Source of the DNA: Mesobacillus sp. AQ2
Lineage (GTDB): Bacteria > Bacillota > Bacilli > Bacillales > Cytobacillaceae
Reading direction: 5' to 3'
Assembly (NCBI RefSeq): GCF_030122805.1
Contig: NZ_CP126080.1
Location: forward strand, 4,035,501-4,099,500
Length of the DNA stretch: 64,000 bases
Shown here: piece after piece, positions 53,248-62,151 of the stretch
How the letters are laid out: each line of letters begins with the position of its first letter
How positions within the stretch are numbered: the first letter of the stretch is position 1
Notes under the pieces: model-generated
Databases searched by the model: none
Told to the model about the DNA's origin: nothing
The model's input: only the letters and a program-made list of their open reading frames with translations
Position numbers and translations under genes: made by a program

Positions 53248-53568
53248 TTAAAACATTTGATATCCTTTTTTTCGTAAAAGTTTGATTACAACACCGGCAA
53301 GTATTGCACCTGCAAGCCCGCTGCTCAGAATCAGTATATCTGCGACAGCCAGCTGCGAAATCCGCTGTCCAAGATCACGGAAAGCTTCCCCGCTGTTGCG
53401 GAAGTAATCGATCAACCGATATTTATCAATAATGAATATCGCAATCAATGGATAAACGATCGCCATTACCCAGGACATCCTCAGCAGCATATTCAATAAA
53501 AATCCAATCCCGAAAAACAGGACAAAAAACAATAACATCGAAATGATCAGTGTGACAACCGTCATCAT
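53248..53568 (-). CDS. yuiB: Small membrane protein YuiB
   Basis: This 106-residue protein has three or four hydrophobic segments (MTVVTLIISMLLFFVLFFGIGF in parts, VMAIVYPLIAIFI, ILILSSGLAGAILAGVVI) and a basic end. Its size and position before yuiC agree with B. subtilis YuiB. The function is unknown. Confidence 0.75.
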   Translation of the reverse strand: MMTVVTLIISMLLFFVLFFGIGFLLNMLLRMSWVMAIVYPLIAIFIIDKYRLIDYFRNSGEAFRDLGQRISQLAVADILILSSGLAGAILAGVVIKLLRKKGYQMF

Positions 53569-53703
53569 GTCTATATCCCCCCATTAAACATCATTTCTAG
53601 TTTACTGTTAGTCCGTTTTCGAGTCAATGAAATGGTGCAGTATCTCAAAATTCGAGGCAAAAAGAAAAACCCCGCAAATTGCGAAGGTCAAAGATGCTTT
53701 GCC

Positions 53704-53829
53704 TTAATTTTTTGATTTTCCTGAGCCGCTGCAGCAAGTGCATGTTTCTGATCCGCCAAGAAGTAGTTGGAAGTAGCCTTTACCTGAGCAATAAGGACAT
53801 TCCTTTGAATCATGTGCCTGCATTTTCAT
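53704..53829 (-). CDS. yuiA: YuiA-like small zinc-finger protein
   Basis: The 41-codon frame encodes a Cys-rich protein: KECPYCSGKGYFQLLLGG followed by ETCTCCSGSGKS. The two CxxC-type pairs resemble half a DnaJ-type zinc ribbon (CxxCxGxG). AAGGAG lies upstream of the ATG at 53829. It sits upstream of yuiB, as in B. subtilis, and was too short for simple length filters. A weak hairpin follows at about 53668-53692. Confidence 0.75.
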   Translation of the reverse strand: MKMQAHDSKECPYCSGKGYFQLLLGGSETCTCCSGSGKSKN

Positions 53830-53985
53830 AAATGAATCTCTCCTTTATATTATAGAATTTTCTGATAATATATCAGAGATTCCCCATTCTTGAAAAGGTC
53901 CGAATTTGACCGAAAACCCCCTTTGAAAACGGATACATCCTATTTTTCCTTTAAATATCTGTCACTTTCTTTAAATTTCAGAAAA

Positions 53986-54468
53986 TTATAAAAATAATTG
54001 GTATGCGCTATAATGAAACTGCTTTCCCGGGTCCATTCCCTGTTTGCCGCTGATCACATTAGCTATGGGTTTACTCAAAAGGTAATGCAGCAGCATTGAG
54101 GTATCAGGGTCTGATTTTAAATGATCAGGTGACAAAAATCCTGCTTCATATAATTCCGTTTCTTGTGCCATTACTTCCTGGTCCGGCAATGGTTTTAATA
54201 AAAAAACGAGCATATTATCGCTGATCGACTCCCTGATTACGCCGGTTCGCACCCCTAGAAGACCGATGACAGTGCACTCTATTCCTGTTTCTTCCCTCAC
54301 TTCCCTGAGAACAGCCTGGTCAGCGGTCTCCCCTTCCTCAACGAAGCCTGCCGGAAGGGACCAGCTTCCTTCCAGGCCGCCGTAGCGCTTTTTGACAACA
54401 AGCCAGCGGCCATCCTCATCCATGACAACTCCGGCAACTCCCAGCCAGACATTTTCCCGTTTCCCCAT
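53986..54468 (-). CDS. Nudix hydrolase
   Basis: This 160-residue protein has an intact Nudix box: G-F-V-E-E-G-E-T with REVREETGIE (about residues 45-68), the metal-binding REExxEE type. It hydrolyses a nucleoside diphosphate derivative; the substrate is not shown by the sequence. The ATG at 54468 is used; a TTG at 54483 would add five residues. Confidence 0.87.
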   Translation of the reverse strand: MGKRENVWLGVAGVVMDEDGRWLVVKKRYGGLEGSWSLPAGFVEEGETADQAVLREVREETGIECTVIGLLGVRTGVIRESISDNMLVFLLKPLPDQEVMAQETELYEAGFLSPDHLKSDPDTSMLLHYLLSKPIANVISGKQGMDPGKQFHYSAYQLFL

Positions 54469-54606
54469 TTCATTCCCATCCAATAACTCATTTTACGATT
54501 ATTGTACACGATCGAATCTCGCTTAGTCATACATTCCGACTGGGCGAGAAACTTATTATTCCTTCCAACCAGGTCAGCGCGGCTTACCATTTAAGCCATG
54601 GACAAA

Positions 54607-54636
54607 ATAAAAACAGGCCCCGCAAAGAGCCTGTTT
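54607..54636 (-). terminator. Terminator of yumB
   Basis: On the minus strand AAACAGGC(T) and G(G)GCCTGTTT pair, followed by TTATTTTG. Confidence 0.85.
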
Positions 54637-54647
54637 CAGTACATCTA

Positions 54648-55865
54648 TTATAGAATGTTGAATTTGCCTTTTTTAAGAACCATTGAAGGTCCGCCAATCA
54701 TATAAAGCGCACGGTTGTCGATCATCTTTTTCATGAAGGAAGCTTTCGTGCCGACCATTTTCTTGCCGAATGCAACGCCGATTGCGTCATCTTCACCAAG
54801 GGAACATACTGTTCCTTTGATATCTGGAGTGAAGGTTTCAAGCTCGGTTTTGCCACGGACAAGTGCTGCAAGGTTCCTTGCGCATACTTCACCCTGCTGC
54901 ATCGCAATTTGTGCAGTCGGAGGGAATGGACGATTGATTTCTTCATTGATGATCAATGAGCAGTCACCGACGATGAATACATCATCTGAACCTGGCAGGC
55001 GAAGGTCCGGCTGGACTTTCACACGACCGCGCATTGCTTCAATGCCCGATCTTTCGATGACAGAGCTGCCGCGTACACCAGCTGCCCAGACCACTGTGCC
55101 AGCTTTGATTTCTTCGACTTCTTCCTCACCTTTTGCGACGATGATTCCTTCTGGAGTGGCTTCCTTGATTGCTGTTCCGATGCGGAATTCCACGCCTTTT
55201 TTCTCGAGCGTAGCAACCGCATAGTTGACAAGTTCAGGGTCGAAACCAGGCAGAACCATTGGCGCTGCTTCAACGCATACGATTTTTACTTTATGGTAAT
55301 CCACATCATATTCACGGCAAAGTTCAGGAACCCGGTTTGTCAGTTCACCAAGGAACTCGATTCCTGTGAAGCCCGCACCGCCGACAACAATTGTCAGGCG
55401 CTCATCTTTCCTCTCGGCTTCAGTATTATATGTTGCGAATTGATATTCGATATGCTCACGGATTTGTCTTGCTGAGTTGACATTGACGATAGAGAAAGCA
55501 TACTCTTTCAAGCCTTTAATACCAAAAGTTTCAGGTTCAGCACCCAGGGCGATGACCAGATAGTCATAGACGATGTCACCGTTCTCAAGGATTACACGCT
55601 TCTCATCCATCTTGATCTCTTCAACAGATCCCTGGACGAATTCAACCTTATGGCGATCGATTACATCACGAACATCATAGCGGACTCTGTCATGATGCAA
55701 AGTTCCTGCAGATGCTTCATGCAGCCATGTAGTTTCATAGTGGTAATCATTTTTATTGACAAGGACAATGTCAGCCTCGTTTACTCCAACAGCTTTTTGT
55801 AAACGGGTAGCTGTCATTAATCCCCCGTATCCTGCTCCTAAGATTACGATCTTTGGCTTTCTCAA
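54648..55865 (-). CDS. yumB: Type II NADH dehydrogenase (YumB)
   Basis: This 405-residue protein has two Rossmann motifs: [17 protein letters not shown] at the N terminus and [16 protein letters not shown] near 165 for NADH, plus [12 protein letters not shown] [19 protein letters not shown]. It passes electrons from NADH to menaquinone at the inner face of the membrane. The TTG at 55865 is chosen because GTGATC fits the extended ribosome-site pattern and the N terminus then matches YumB ([10 protein letters not shown]). A frame from 55931 would add 22 residues across the Rex-like region and is less likely. Confidence 0.9.
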   Translation of the reverse strand: MRKPKIVILGAGYGGLMTATRLQKAVGVNEADIVLVNKNDYHYETTWLHEASAGTLHHDRVRYDVRDVIDRHKVEFVQGSVEEIKMDEKRVILENGDIVYDYLVIALGAEPETFGIKGLKEYAFSIVNVNSARQIREHIEYQFATYNTEAERKDERLTIVVGGAGFTGIEFLGELTNRVPELCREYDVDYHKVKIVCVEAAPMVLPGFDPELVNYAVATLEKKGVEFRIGTAIKEATPEGIIVAKGEEEVEEIKAGTVVWAAGVRGSSVIERSGIEAMRGRVKVQPDLRLPGSDDVFIVGDCSLIINEEINRPFPPTAQIAMQQGEVCARNLAALVRGKTELETFTPDIKGTVCSLGEDDAIGVAFGKKMVGTKASFMKKMIDNRALYMIGGPSMVLKKGKFNIL

Positions 55866-55944
55866 AGTGATCACTTCCACCTTTTTAAAATATTTTTGGT
55901 CGACTGGCTTCTCTCTCTTTGCTGCCATCATTTCCCGGATAAGT

Positions 55945-55962
55945 TTGTGATATTATTCACTA
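55945..55962 (-). promoter_or_regulatory. Possible Rex operator upstream of yumB
   Basis: TTGTGATATTATTCACTA matches the Rex consensus TTGTGAA-N4-TTCACAA at 12 of 14 specified positions. It lies 80 bp before the chosen yumB start. In B. subtilis Rex represses ndh according to NADH/NAD+; this site would couple yumB in the same way. Confidence 0.5.
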
Positions 55963-56137
55963 AAATGTTCAAAAAAATGTCCTGAAAATGTCACAAAATC
56001 TTAACATTCTTACCTACAATCCATCTTATTCTTTTTACGCCGCATTTTCAAGCGATTCATTTAACTTGGAAATATTCAGAAAATAGGATAATTTCACTAT
56101 TTACCCGTTTTGTAAAGAGAATTTTCTATGAAATATA

Positions 56138-56166
56138 TTGTTCCACAAGCTTTCTTCTATTATGAT
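56138..56166 (+). promoter_or_regulatory. Probable sigma A promoter for yumC
   Basis: TTGTTC (56138-56143) and TATGAT (56161-56166) are exactly 17 bp apart, 75 bp upstream of the yumC start. Confidence 0.5.
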
Positions 56167-56240
56167 TAGGAGTTTATTTTTTCAATTTATGGTATTATAA
56201 CAATTGGAGCAATTTTACTACATAGTGAGGGGGATATGGA

Positions 56241-57236
56241 GTGAAAGAAGATCAAAAAGTTTATGACATCACGATTATCGGCGGGGGGCCTGCTGGTCTG
56301 TTCACTGCTTTCTACGGCGGAATGAGACAAGCATCTGTTAAGATCATTGAAAGTTTGCCACAGTTAGGCGGGCAATTATCTGCACTTTATCCAGAAAAGT
56401 ACATATATGATGTTGCCGGCTTTCCAAAAGTCCGTGCCCAGGAGCTGATCAACAACCTGAAGGAGCAAATGGCGAAATTCGAGCCTGCGACTGCTCTTGA
56501 ACAGTCTGTTGAAAAGCTGGAGAAGCTGGAAGACGGAAATATCAAGCTGACTACTGATAAAGAAGTTCATTATACAAAAACAGTCATCATCACTGCCGGA
56601 AACGGTGCGTTCCAGCCACGCAGACTTGAACTTGAAAGCGCTGCACAATACGAAGGCAAGAACCTGCACTATTTCATCGACGACTTGAACCAGTTCGCTG
56701 GACAAAAGGTCGCTGTACTGGGCGGCGGGGACTCTGCTGTTGACTGGGCATTGATGCTCGAACCAATTGCTGAGCAGGTAACCATCGTTCACAGACGCGA
56801 TAAGTTCCGCGCCCACGAGCACAGTGTTGAAAACCTGCAAAATTCAAAGGTTGATATCAAAACACCTTACGTTCCAGCAGAACTGATCGGTGATGGAGAA
56901 AAGATCAGCCAGCTAGTACTAAAGGACGCAAACAGCGAAGAAACAGTCGCTGTGGACGTTGACGCGGTCATCTGCAACTTCGGTTTCGTTTCATCTCTGG
57001 GACCAATCAAGGAATGGGGCCTTGAAATCGAAAAGAACGCCATCGTCGTCAACTCCAAAATGGAGACGAATATCCCTGGCGTTTACGCTGCAGGCGATAT
57101 TTGCACATACGAAGGAAAAGTCAAATTGATCGCAACCGGATTCGGTGAAGCACCTACAGCTGTCAACAACGCGAAATCCTATATGGATCCAAAAGCGAAG
57201 ACACAGCCGCTTCATAGTTCATCGATGTTTAATTAA
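56241..57236 (+). CDS. yumC: Ferredoxin/flavodoxin-NADP+ reductase (YumC)
   Basis: This 331-residue protein is of the thioredoxin reductase-like FNR type: [19 protein letters not shown] at residues 13-31 and [14 protein letters not shown] near 160 for NADPH. It lacks the CxxC of thioredoxin reductase. YumC reduces ferredoxin or flavodoxin in B. subtilis and is essential there. It starts at GTG 56241 behind GAGGGGG. It is divergent from yumB across 375 bp. Confidence 0.92.
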   Translation: MKEDQKVYDITIIGGGPAGLFTAFYGGMRQASVKIIESLPQLGGQLSALYPEKYIYDVAGFPKVRAQELINNLKEQMAKFEPATALEQSVEKLEKLEDGNIKLTTDKEVHYTKTVIITAGNGAFQPRRLELESAAQYEGKNLHYFIDDLNQFAGQKVAVLGGGDSAVDWALMLEPIAEQVTIVHRRDKFRAHEHSVENLQNSKVDIKTPYVPAELIGDGEKISQLVLKDANSEETVAVDVDAVICNFGFVSSLGPIKEWGLEIEKNAIVVNSKMETNIPGVYAAGDICTYEGKVKLIATGFGEAPTAVNNAKSYMDPKAKTQPLHSSSMFN

Positions 57237-57239
57237 AAG

Positions 57240-57275
57240 ACAAAAGCAAGGTCCGCGTATGGACCTTGCTTTTAT
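57240..57275. terminator. Shared hairpin between yumC and yutM
   Basis: AAAGCAAGGTCC and GGACCTTGCTTTT pair around GCGTAT between convergent genes, with T runs in both directions. Confidence 0.88.
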
Positions 57276-57638
57276 TTAGCATTCTTCAGGTGTTCCTTCA
57301 CGTGTCGCTGTCTTAAAACTGGAACCACAGCCGCATGATGCGATCGCGTTCGGGTTGTCGATTGTGAAGCCGCCGCCCATTAAAGACTGCTTATAGCTGA
57401 TTGTTGTGCCATTCAGCACTGGAGCGCTTTCCTTATCGACAAGGATCTTGATGCCGTGCTGCTCGAGCTGGCTGTCACCCTCTTCGACTTCATGCGCGAA
57501 ACCCATTCCGTAAGACAGGCCGCTGCAGCCGCCGCCTTTTACAGAAACACGCAGGAAAGCGTCTTCCGTTTCATTTTGCTTCATCATATCTTTAATCTGC
57601 AATGCAGCTTCTTCAGTAATAATTACGATATTTTCCAT
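57276..57638 (-). CDS. yutM: HesB/IscA-type Fe-S scaffold or carrier (YutM)
   Basis: This 120-residue protein has the three expected Cys: GGCSGLSYGMGF near residue 37 and CGCGSSF near residue 105. A-type carriers deliver iron-sulfur clusters. Yum/Yut neighbours (YumC, YuzB, YutI, YuzD) are all redox or Fe-S proteins. A ribosome site AGGAGG lies before the ATG. Confidence 0.92.
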   Translation of the reverse strand: MENIVIITEEAALQIKDMMKQNETEDAFLRVSVKGGGCSGLSYGMGFAHEVEEGDSQLEQHGIKILVDKESAPVLNGTTISYKQSLMGGGFTIDNPNAIASCGCGSSFKTATREGTPEEC

Positions 57639-57754
57639 TTTATTAAAACCTCCTTGTTCCCTTTCTTATAGTATATACAGCATTTTTCCAATCCTCAACC
57701 AATCAGGCTGAAAAAGAATATTCTTCAATTTTTTCCTCCAACAGCCAAATAACT

Positions 57755-57763
57755 TGGTATAAT
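57755..57763 (+). promoter_or_regulatory. Extended -10 element before the DUF2225 gene
   Basis: TGGTATAAT at 57755-57763 fits the TG-N-TATAAT extended -10 pattern, about 45 bp before the start codon. No good -35 is seen. Confidence 0.4.
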
Positions 57764-57813
57764 AGACCTAAACAGATTCACAAAAATCATAGGATATTCG
57801 GCAGGTGACAAAG

Positions 57814-58509
57814 ATGTCTCAACTAGTACCTCTTTTTGATAAAAAATACACATGTGCCATGTGCGAGCATTCTTTTACGACCAAGAAGGTTCGCTCCCGT
57901 TTTGTGAAAGTCCTCAGCTTTGATTCTGACTTTGCCCCTCAGTATGCCGACGGTTTTGAAAATCCCAATCTTTACTATACCAATGTCTGCCCTGACTGCG
58001 GCTATTCTTTTACCGATGAGTTCAGCACTTATTTTCCGCCAGGCGCCAAGCAGGTCATCCAGGATAAAATCTGCAATCAGTGGGCTCCTCATAACTACGG
58101 CGATGAGCGGACAATCCAGGAGGCAATGAATACTTTCAAGCTGGCAGCCTATAGTTCGACACTGAAGAAAGAGAAACATATTGTTGCGGCCGGTCTCTAT
58201 ATAAGGCTTGCCTGGCTGTATCGCTCCACTGAAAACCATGAACAGGAAAACCGTTTTTTAAAACTGGCCCTTAAGGAATATACCGAGTCGTATAGCACTG
58301 GTGATTATAAAGGCACCCAGGTCTCAGAACTGCGCCTCATGTACCTGATTGGCGAGCTCTCAAGAAGAATCGGTCAAACGCAGGACGCCGTCCGTTTTTT
58401 CTCGAAGGTAATAGAAAAACAGAGACAGTCTGTCGAACCGCAAATCATCCAGCTCGCCAAGGACCGCTGGCAGGAGATGCGGGAAAGACAAGCCGTTTCC
58501 GGAAACTAA
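57814..58509 (+). CDS. DUF2225 family protein with N-terminal zinc ribbon
   Basis: This 231-residue protein begins with two CxxC pairs (CAMCEHSF near 15, CPDCGYSF near 67), then helical TPR-like repeats (about 100-215), the DUF2225 layout. The function is unknown. The ATG at 57814 follows GCAGGTGA at a normal distance; a GTG at 57805 lies inside that site. Confidence 0.82.
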   Translation: MSQLVPLFDKKYTCAMCEHSFTTKKVRSRFVKVLSFDSDFAPQYADGFENPNLYYTNVCPDCGYSFTDEFSTYFPPGAKQVIQDKICNQWAPHNYGDERTIQEAMNTFKLAAYSSTLKKEKHIVAAGLYIRLAWLYRSTENHEQENRFLKLALKEYTESYSTGDYKGTQVSELRLMYLIGELSRRIGQTQDAVRFFSKVIEKQRQSVEPQIIQLAKDRWQEMRERQAVSGN

Positions 58510-58559
58510 ACTTTCTATTTCATGGAAACAAGTGCAGAAACTGAATTTCTCTAAATCAT

Positions 58560-58605
58560 GAAAAAAGCTGGCGAATGGAACGATTTCCATGCCAGCTTTT
58601 TTTCT
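58560..58605. terminator. Bidirectional terminator between the DUF2225 gene and yuzB
   Basis: AAAAAAGCTGGC and GCCAGCTTTTTT pair, with inner ATGGAA/TTCCAT extending the stem, T runs on both sides. Confidence 0.88.
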
Positions 58606-58608
58606 ATA

Positions 58609-58857
58609 TTAAAACATAGGATTTTCATCCAGATATTTATAAACATTTTCAACCAGCTCTTCTGGGGTGTCACCGACTACCGGATCACCGTTTACAAGCG
58701 CAAACATGGACATGGCGCATTTTCCACAGTAACCAAGGCACCCATATTCAATGACGTCAAGATCAGGGTCCCGTTCAAGCTCTGCCCTTGCTGCCTGAGA
58801 ACCGCTCGCAAGATTGCTGATACAAAATTCAATGATCGGCTTAATCATTTGTTTCAC
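58609..58857 (-). CDS. yuzB: YuzB, DUF1450 family
   Basis: This 82-residue protein has conserved Cys in [10 protein letters not shown] and [23 protein letters not shown], with a thioredoxin-like or Fe-S-binding appearance. The function is not established. It is divergent from yutJ, as in B. subtilis. Confidence 0.85.
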   Translation of the reverse strand: MKQMIKPIIEFCISNLASGSQAARAELERDPDLDVIEYGCLGYCGKCAMSMFALVNGDPVVGDTPEELVENVYKYLDENPMF

Positions 58858-58933
58858 CTCTCTACTAATTTTTAATCGTACCCTTTTTCAGGTAAATCGT
58901 CAATTTCTCCGGCTTACAGCCTCTATAAAATTG

Positions 58934-58962
58934 TTGTTATTTTGTCACAATTTCGTTATACT
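58934..58962 (+). promoter_or_regulatory. Probable sigma A promoter for yutJ
   Basis: TTGTTA (58934-58939) and TATACT (58957-58962) are exactly 17 bp apart, about 137 bp before the yutJ ATG. Confidence 0.6.
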
Positions 58963-59098
58963 TTTTATGGATTAAAACGAATCAGAAAAAATATTGTAGA
59001 ATAATTTCGAATTATGTATCCGTTTACCGTTTGCAAGAACGAGCTTAAAAAACCTACATCATTGACTGTCTGTGATGAGTTAAAAAGGGGAAATTCAC

Positions 59099-60166
59099 AT
59101 GAGAAATCTCGTTATTCTTGGCGGCGGCTATGGCGGCATGCGTGTCCTCCATAAATTGCTGCCTAATGATCTGCCGGAAGATGTATCCATTACATTGATT
59201 GACCGCGTTCCTTACCATTGCTTGAAAACTGAATACTATGCGCTGGCTGCAGGCACGATTTCCGATCAGCATATTCGTGTGTCATTTCCTGAACACCCCC
59301 GCCTTCAGGTAAAATACGCGGAAGTTACGGCCATCAATCTGGAGGAAAATAAGGTTGAGCTGCAGGGTAATGAAGCTGTGGAATATGACGATTTGATCAT
59401 TGGTCTCGGCTGCGAAGATAAGTACCACAATGTTCCTGGTGCCGACACGTTCACGTACAGCATCCAGTCAATCGAAAAATCACGCGCTACTTATCAGGCA
59501 CTTAATAATCTGCCAGCAGGTTCAAGTGTTGCCATTGTTGGTGCAGGGTTGAGCGGTGTCGAGCTTGCGAGTGAATTGGCTGAAAGCCGCAAAGACTTGA
59601 AAATCAAGCTTTTCGATCGCGGAAACCATATTCTGTCCGCGTTCTCCGAGCGCCTGAGCACCTATGTGGAAAACTGGTTTGACAACCATAATGTCGAAAT
59701 CATCAACAATGCAAATATTACAGAAGTACAGAAAAACGTCTTATACAATCATGATGAGCCGATTGTATGTGACGCGATTGTCTGGACTGCCGGAATTCAG
59801 GCAAACAGACTTGTCCGTGAAATGGATGTCGAAAAAGACAGCATGGGCCGGGCCGCGGTTACTGCGCAGCACAACCTGCCAGGACATGAAAATGTATATG
59901 TAGTCGGGGATTGTGCGAGCCTGCCGCATGCACCGAGCGCCCAGCTTGCAGAAGGCCAGGCTGAGCAAATCGTCCAGGTGCTGCAAAAGCGCTGGAAAGG
60001 CGAAGAACCACCTGAATCCTTCCCGCCGATCAAGCTGAAAGGCGTCATCGGTTCACTTGGCAAAAAGCACGGTTTCGGTCTGGTTGCAGAACGTCCGATC
60101 ACCGGCCGCGTAGCACGATTGCTGAAGTCAGGTATTTTGTGGATGTATAAGTATCATAATGGATGA
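59099..60166 (+). CDS. yutJ: NADH dehydrogenase-like flavoprotein (YutJ)
   Basis: This 355-residue protein is related to NDH-2: VILGGGYGGMRVLHKLL at the N terminus, VAIVGAGLSGVELASELAE near 143 and a C-terminal GDCASLPHAPSAQLAEGQA segment. The size matches B. subtilis YutJ. It probably oxidises NADH at the membrane but lacks a clear membrane tail. An AAAGGGG site precedes the ATG. Confidence 0.9.
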   Translation: MRNLVILGGGYGGMRVLHKLLPNDLPEDVSITLIDRVPYHCLKTEYYALAAGTISDQHIRVSFPEHPRLQVKYAEVTAINLEENKVELQGNEAVEYDDLIIGLGCEDKYHNVPGADTFTYSIQSIEKSRATYQALNNLPAGSSVAIVGAGLSGVELASELAESRKDLKIKLFDRGNHILSAFSERLSTYVENWFDNHNVEIINNANITEVQKNVLYNHDEPIVCDAIVWTAGIQANRLVREMDVEKDSMGRAAVTAQHNLPGHENVYVVGDCASLPHAPSAQLAEGQAEQIVQVLQKRWKGEEPPESFPPIKLKGVIGSLGKKHGFGLVAERPITGRVARLLKSGILWMYKYHNG

Positions 60167-60176
60167 TCATTTGTGA

Positions 60177-60206
60177 ACCGGGCGCGGGTGCCCGGTTTTT
60201 TATTTT
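60177..60206 (+). terminator. Terminator of yutJ
   Basis: ACCGGGC and GCCCGGT pair around GCGGGT, followed by TTTTTATTTTTTT. Confidence 0.9.
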
Positions 60207-60209
60207 TTT

Positions 60210-60390
60210 GGTAACTGGTAAAAATCAGCGGGAATTTCCAGTTCGCTATATAATTGAATTTTTCGCTATATAATCTTTAAAGTCGCTATAAAAATGAAAT
60301 TTTCGCTATATAATCGCAAAAGTCGCTATAAAAATAAAAAAGTCGCTATAAAATCTTAAAATCGCTATAAAAGGGTTTTCGCTTTTTCGG
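60210..60390 (+). repeat. Family B array, TCGCTATA word (reverse), seven units plus anchor
   Basis: TCGCTATA starts at 60243, 60263, 60283, 60303, 60323, 60343 and 60362, spacing 20 bp (last 19). On the minus strand the word reads TATAGCGA. At the left edge the reverse complement of GCGAACTGGAAATT is present (60230-60246), with TGGTAAAAATC beyond it. That is the same anchor as at 17.4 and 30.75 kb, again facing a gene terminator (yutJ). Confidence 0.88.
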
Positions 60391-60417
60391 TATTTTAAAG
60401 AGATTCTTCTCAAAAAG

Positions 60418-60449
60418 AGAAAAAAGCACTCCATTTCGGAATGCTTTTA
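60418..60449 (-). terminator. Terminator of yuzD
   Basis: On the minus strand AAAAGCATTCC and GGAGTGCTTTT pair (one wobble) around GAAAT, followed by TTCTC. Confidence 0.8.
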
Positions 60450-60455
60450 ATAGAA

Positions 60456-60782
60456 TTACGCTGAAATGTATCCGTATTTCTCTAATTCTGCGTAAATCGT
60501 CTTCAATTTCGGGTTTCCTTCGCCGACAATCTTGCCTTCGAGCAGGACGACAGGGTAAAACATGTCTTCTTCGATTACTTTTTCAGCAAATTCCCGCTTA
60601 TCTTCATCTGCTGGAGGGTTGTAGATATCGACATAAGTAATTTTAAAAGGCTGGTCTGCATATTTGCGGCCGATTGCGGCTTCGAGCCATTCATATGTTT
60701 CTTTTGAGGATGGCAGGTTGACACAGCTAGGGCATAATACTTCTGCGCCATACACGACAATTTCTACTTCTTTGCGTTCCAT
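60456..60782 (-). CDS. yuzD: YuzD-like thioredoxin-fold protein
   Basis: This 108-residue protein has a CxxC motif in VLCPSCVNLPSSKE near residue 17 and a thioredoxin-like beta-alpha order ending in FYPVVLLEGKIVGEGNPKL. It is likely a thiol-redox or Fe-S helper protein. GGGGGT precedes the ATG at 60782; the size equals that of YuzD as I recall it. Confidence 0.85.
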   Translation of the reverse strand: MERKEVEIVVYGAEVLCPSCVNLPSSKETYEWLEAAIGRKYADQPFKITYVDIYNPPADEDKREFAEKVIEEDMFYPVVLLEGKIVGEGNPKLKTIYAELEKYGYISA

Positions 60783-60934
60783 TATCAATTACCCCCTGTT
60801 ATTTTCTTTTATTTTACTATACGATGAAAAGGATTCATAAGGAAAAAACTGTTGTTCTCAGGTTTTTCATTCAATTGGATAGATTTTTCCGGCTGATGAG
60901 ATTATAATAAGTATTATGAAAGGAGTCGATTTGC

Positions 60935-61171
60935 ATGACTGAACAGCAAATGTTTGAGCAAGTACAGGAAGTATTAGATAAATTGCGTCCATTCCTTCTT
61001 CGCGATGGTGGAGACTGCGAACTAGTGGATGTTGAAGATGGCATCGTAAAACTTCGCCTGCTGGGTGCATGCGGAAGCTGCCCGAGCTCCACAATCACGC
61101 TTAAGGCGGGAATCGAACGCGCCCTTTTAGAGGAAGTACCTGGCGTTGTTGAGGTTGAACAGGTATTCTAA
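60935..61171 (+). CDS. yutI: NifU C-terminal-domain Fe-S protein (YutI)
   Basis: This 78-residue protein is an Nfu-type domain: [20 protein letters not shown] and the cluster-binding [16 protein letters not shown]. It carries Fe-S clusters to target proteins. GAAAGGAG lies before the ATG. It is divergent from yuzD. Confidence 0.9.
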   Translation: MTEQQMFEQVQEVLDKLRPFLLRDGGDCELVDVEDGIVKLRLLGACGSCPSSTITLKAGIERALLEEVPGVVEVEQVF

Positions 61172-61182
61172 TTAACCAATAA

Positions 61183-61223
61183 TAAAGCGGTTTTGCCTTA
61201 AATGGCAAAACCGCTTTTTTTCA
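61183..61223. terminator. Bidirectional terminator between yutI and thrB
   Basis: AAAGCGGTTTTGCC and GGCAAAACCGCTTT pair around TTAAAT, followed by TTTT on the plus side; on the minus strand only a short T-rich stretch (TTTATTATTGG) follows. Confidence 0.9.
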
Positions 61224-62151
61224 TGCTGGAACTGCATCCGTTCCGGTCGATTTTTAAAGTTAAAATTTCCATTCCATCGACACACCGCTTCATTTTTTCC
61301 CCGACTTCATCCCCTTTACCGGGTTCCGCCAGACACAAAATCGATGGCCCGGCCCCGCTCAGTGCAACGCCGAAAGCTCCTGACTGAATGGCTTTTTCAT
61401 GCACATCATCAAAAAATGGCACAAGTTCTTTCCTGTATGGCTGATGGAACAGATCGGCAGCCATCATCCTGCCTGCAAGCGTCCAATTATGAGTTAACAA
61501 TGCAGCAAGCTGCTGATTGGCAACGGCACTTGCCCGGACACTGTGCTGGAATTCCATGTTTGCCGGCAACACGTCTCGTGAAATTTCGGTCAGCAATTCC
61601 TCCCGGGGGACAACCAGTATCGGATCGAATTGGATTTGGTCAAGTACTGTCAGATCTACTTCATCCCCTATTTGGCTGCCCACCACGACACCGCCAAAAA
61701 GGCTGGCCCCCGCATTGTCCGGGTGGCCTTCAAACCCTGCAGCGATTTTTAATTTTTCAAGCAGTGACAATTCTAAATTGCAAAATTCATTGGCCAGTTC
61801 CACTCCGGCAACAATCGCCGCAGCGCTGGACCCCAGCCCTCTTGCCAGCGGAATATCGCTTTTGACAGACATTCGGAGAGGCGGCATTTTCTGCTTGTAC
61901 ATTAAAGCGGTTTTAAGCGCGATCTGGCAAATATAATTCGTTTCATCACGCGGAAAGTCTGTTAAGGATGGTGAGAGGAACTCCACCTCCCAACGATTGC
62001 TTCGCTCTGCCTCGAGCTCCAGGTATAGGTCCAATGCGACTGCAAGGGAATCAAAGCCGGGGCCAAGGTTCGCTGAGCTTGCCGGGACTTTTACCGCAAA
62101 AACCTGTCTTGCTGTAATGCCTGCAGCATGTGGTTCCCCCAGTCCGTTCAT
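61198..62151 (-). CDS. thrB: Homoserine kinase
   Basis: This 317-residue GHMP kinase contains [19 protein letters not shown] near residue 25, the ATP loop [18 protein letters not shown] near 105 and [15 protein letters not shown] near 268. It makes O-phosphohomoserine for threonine synthesis. Its ATG overlaps the thrC stop (ATGA). A shared terminator follows the stop. Confidence 0.95.
   Translation of the reverse strand: MNGLGEPHAAGITARQVFAVKVPASSANLGPGFDSLAVALDLYLELEAERSNRWEVEFLSPSLTDFPRDETNYICQIALKTALMYKQKMPPLRMSVKSDIPLARGLGSSAAAIVAGVELANEFCNLELSLLEKLKIAAGFEGHPDNAGASLFGGVVVGSQIGDEVDLTVLDQIQFDPILVVPREELLTEISRDVLPANMEFQHSVRASAVANQQLAALLTHNWTLAGRMMAADLFHQPYRKELVPFFDDVHEKAIQSGAFGVALSGAGPSILCLAEPGKGDEVGEKMKRCVDGMEILTLKIDRNGCSSSMKKSGFAI

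Noticed and set aside
58934-58956. Rex site before yutJ
   Set aside because: TTGT and TCACAA halves exist, but the spacing is one base short and the left half fits poorly. The sequence is better explained by the sigma A promoter there.
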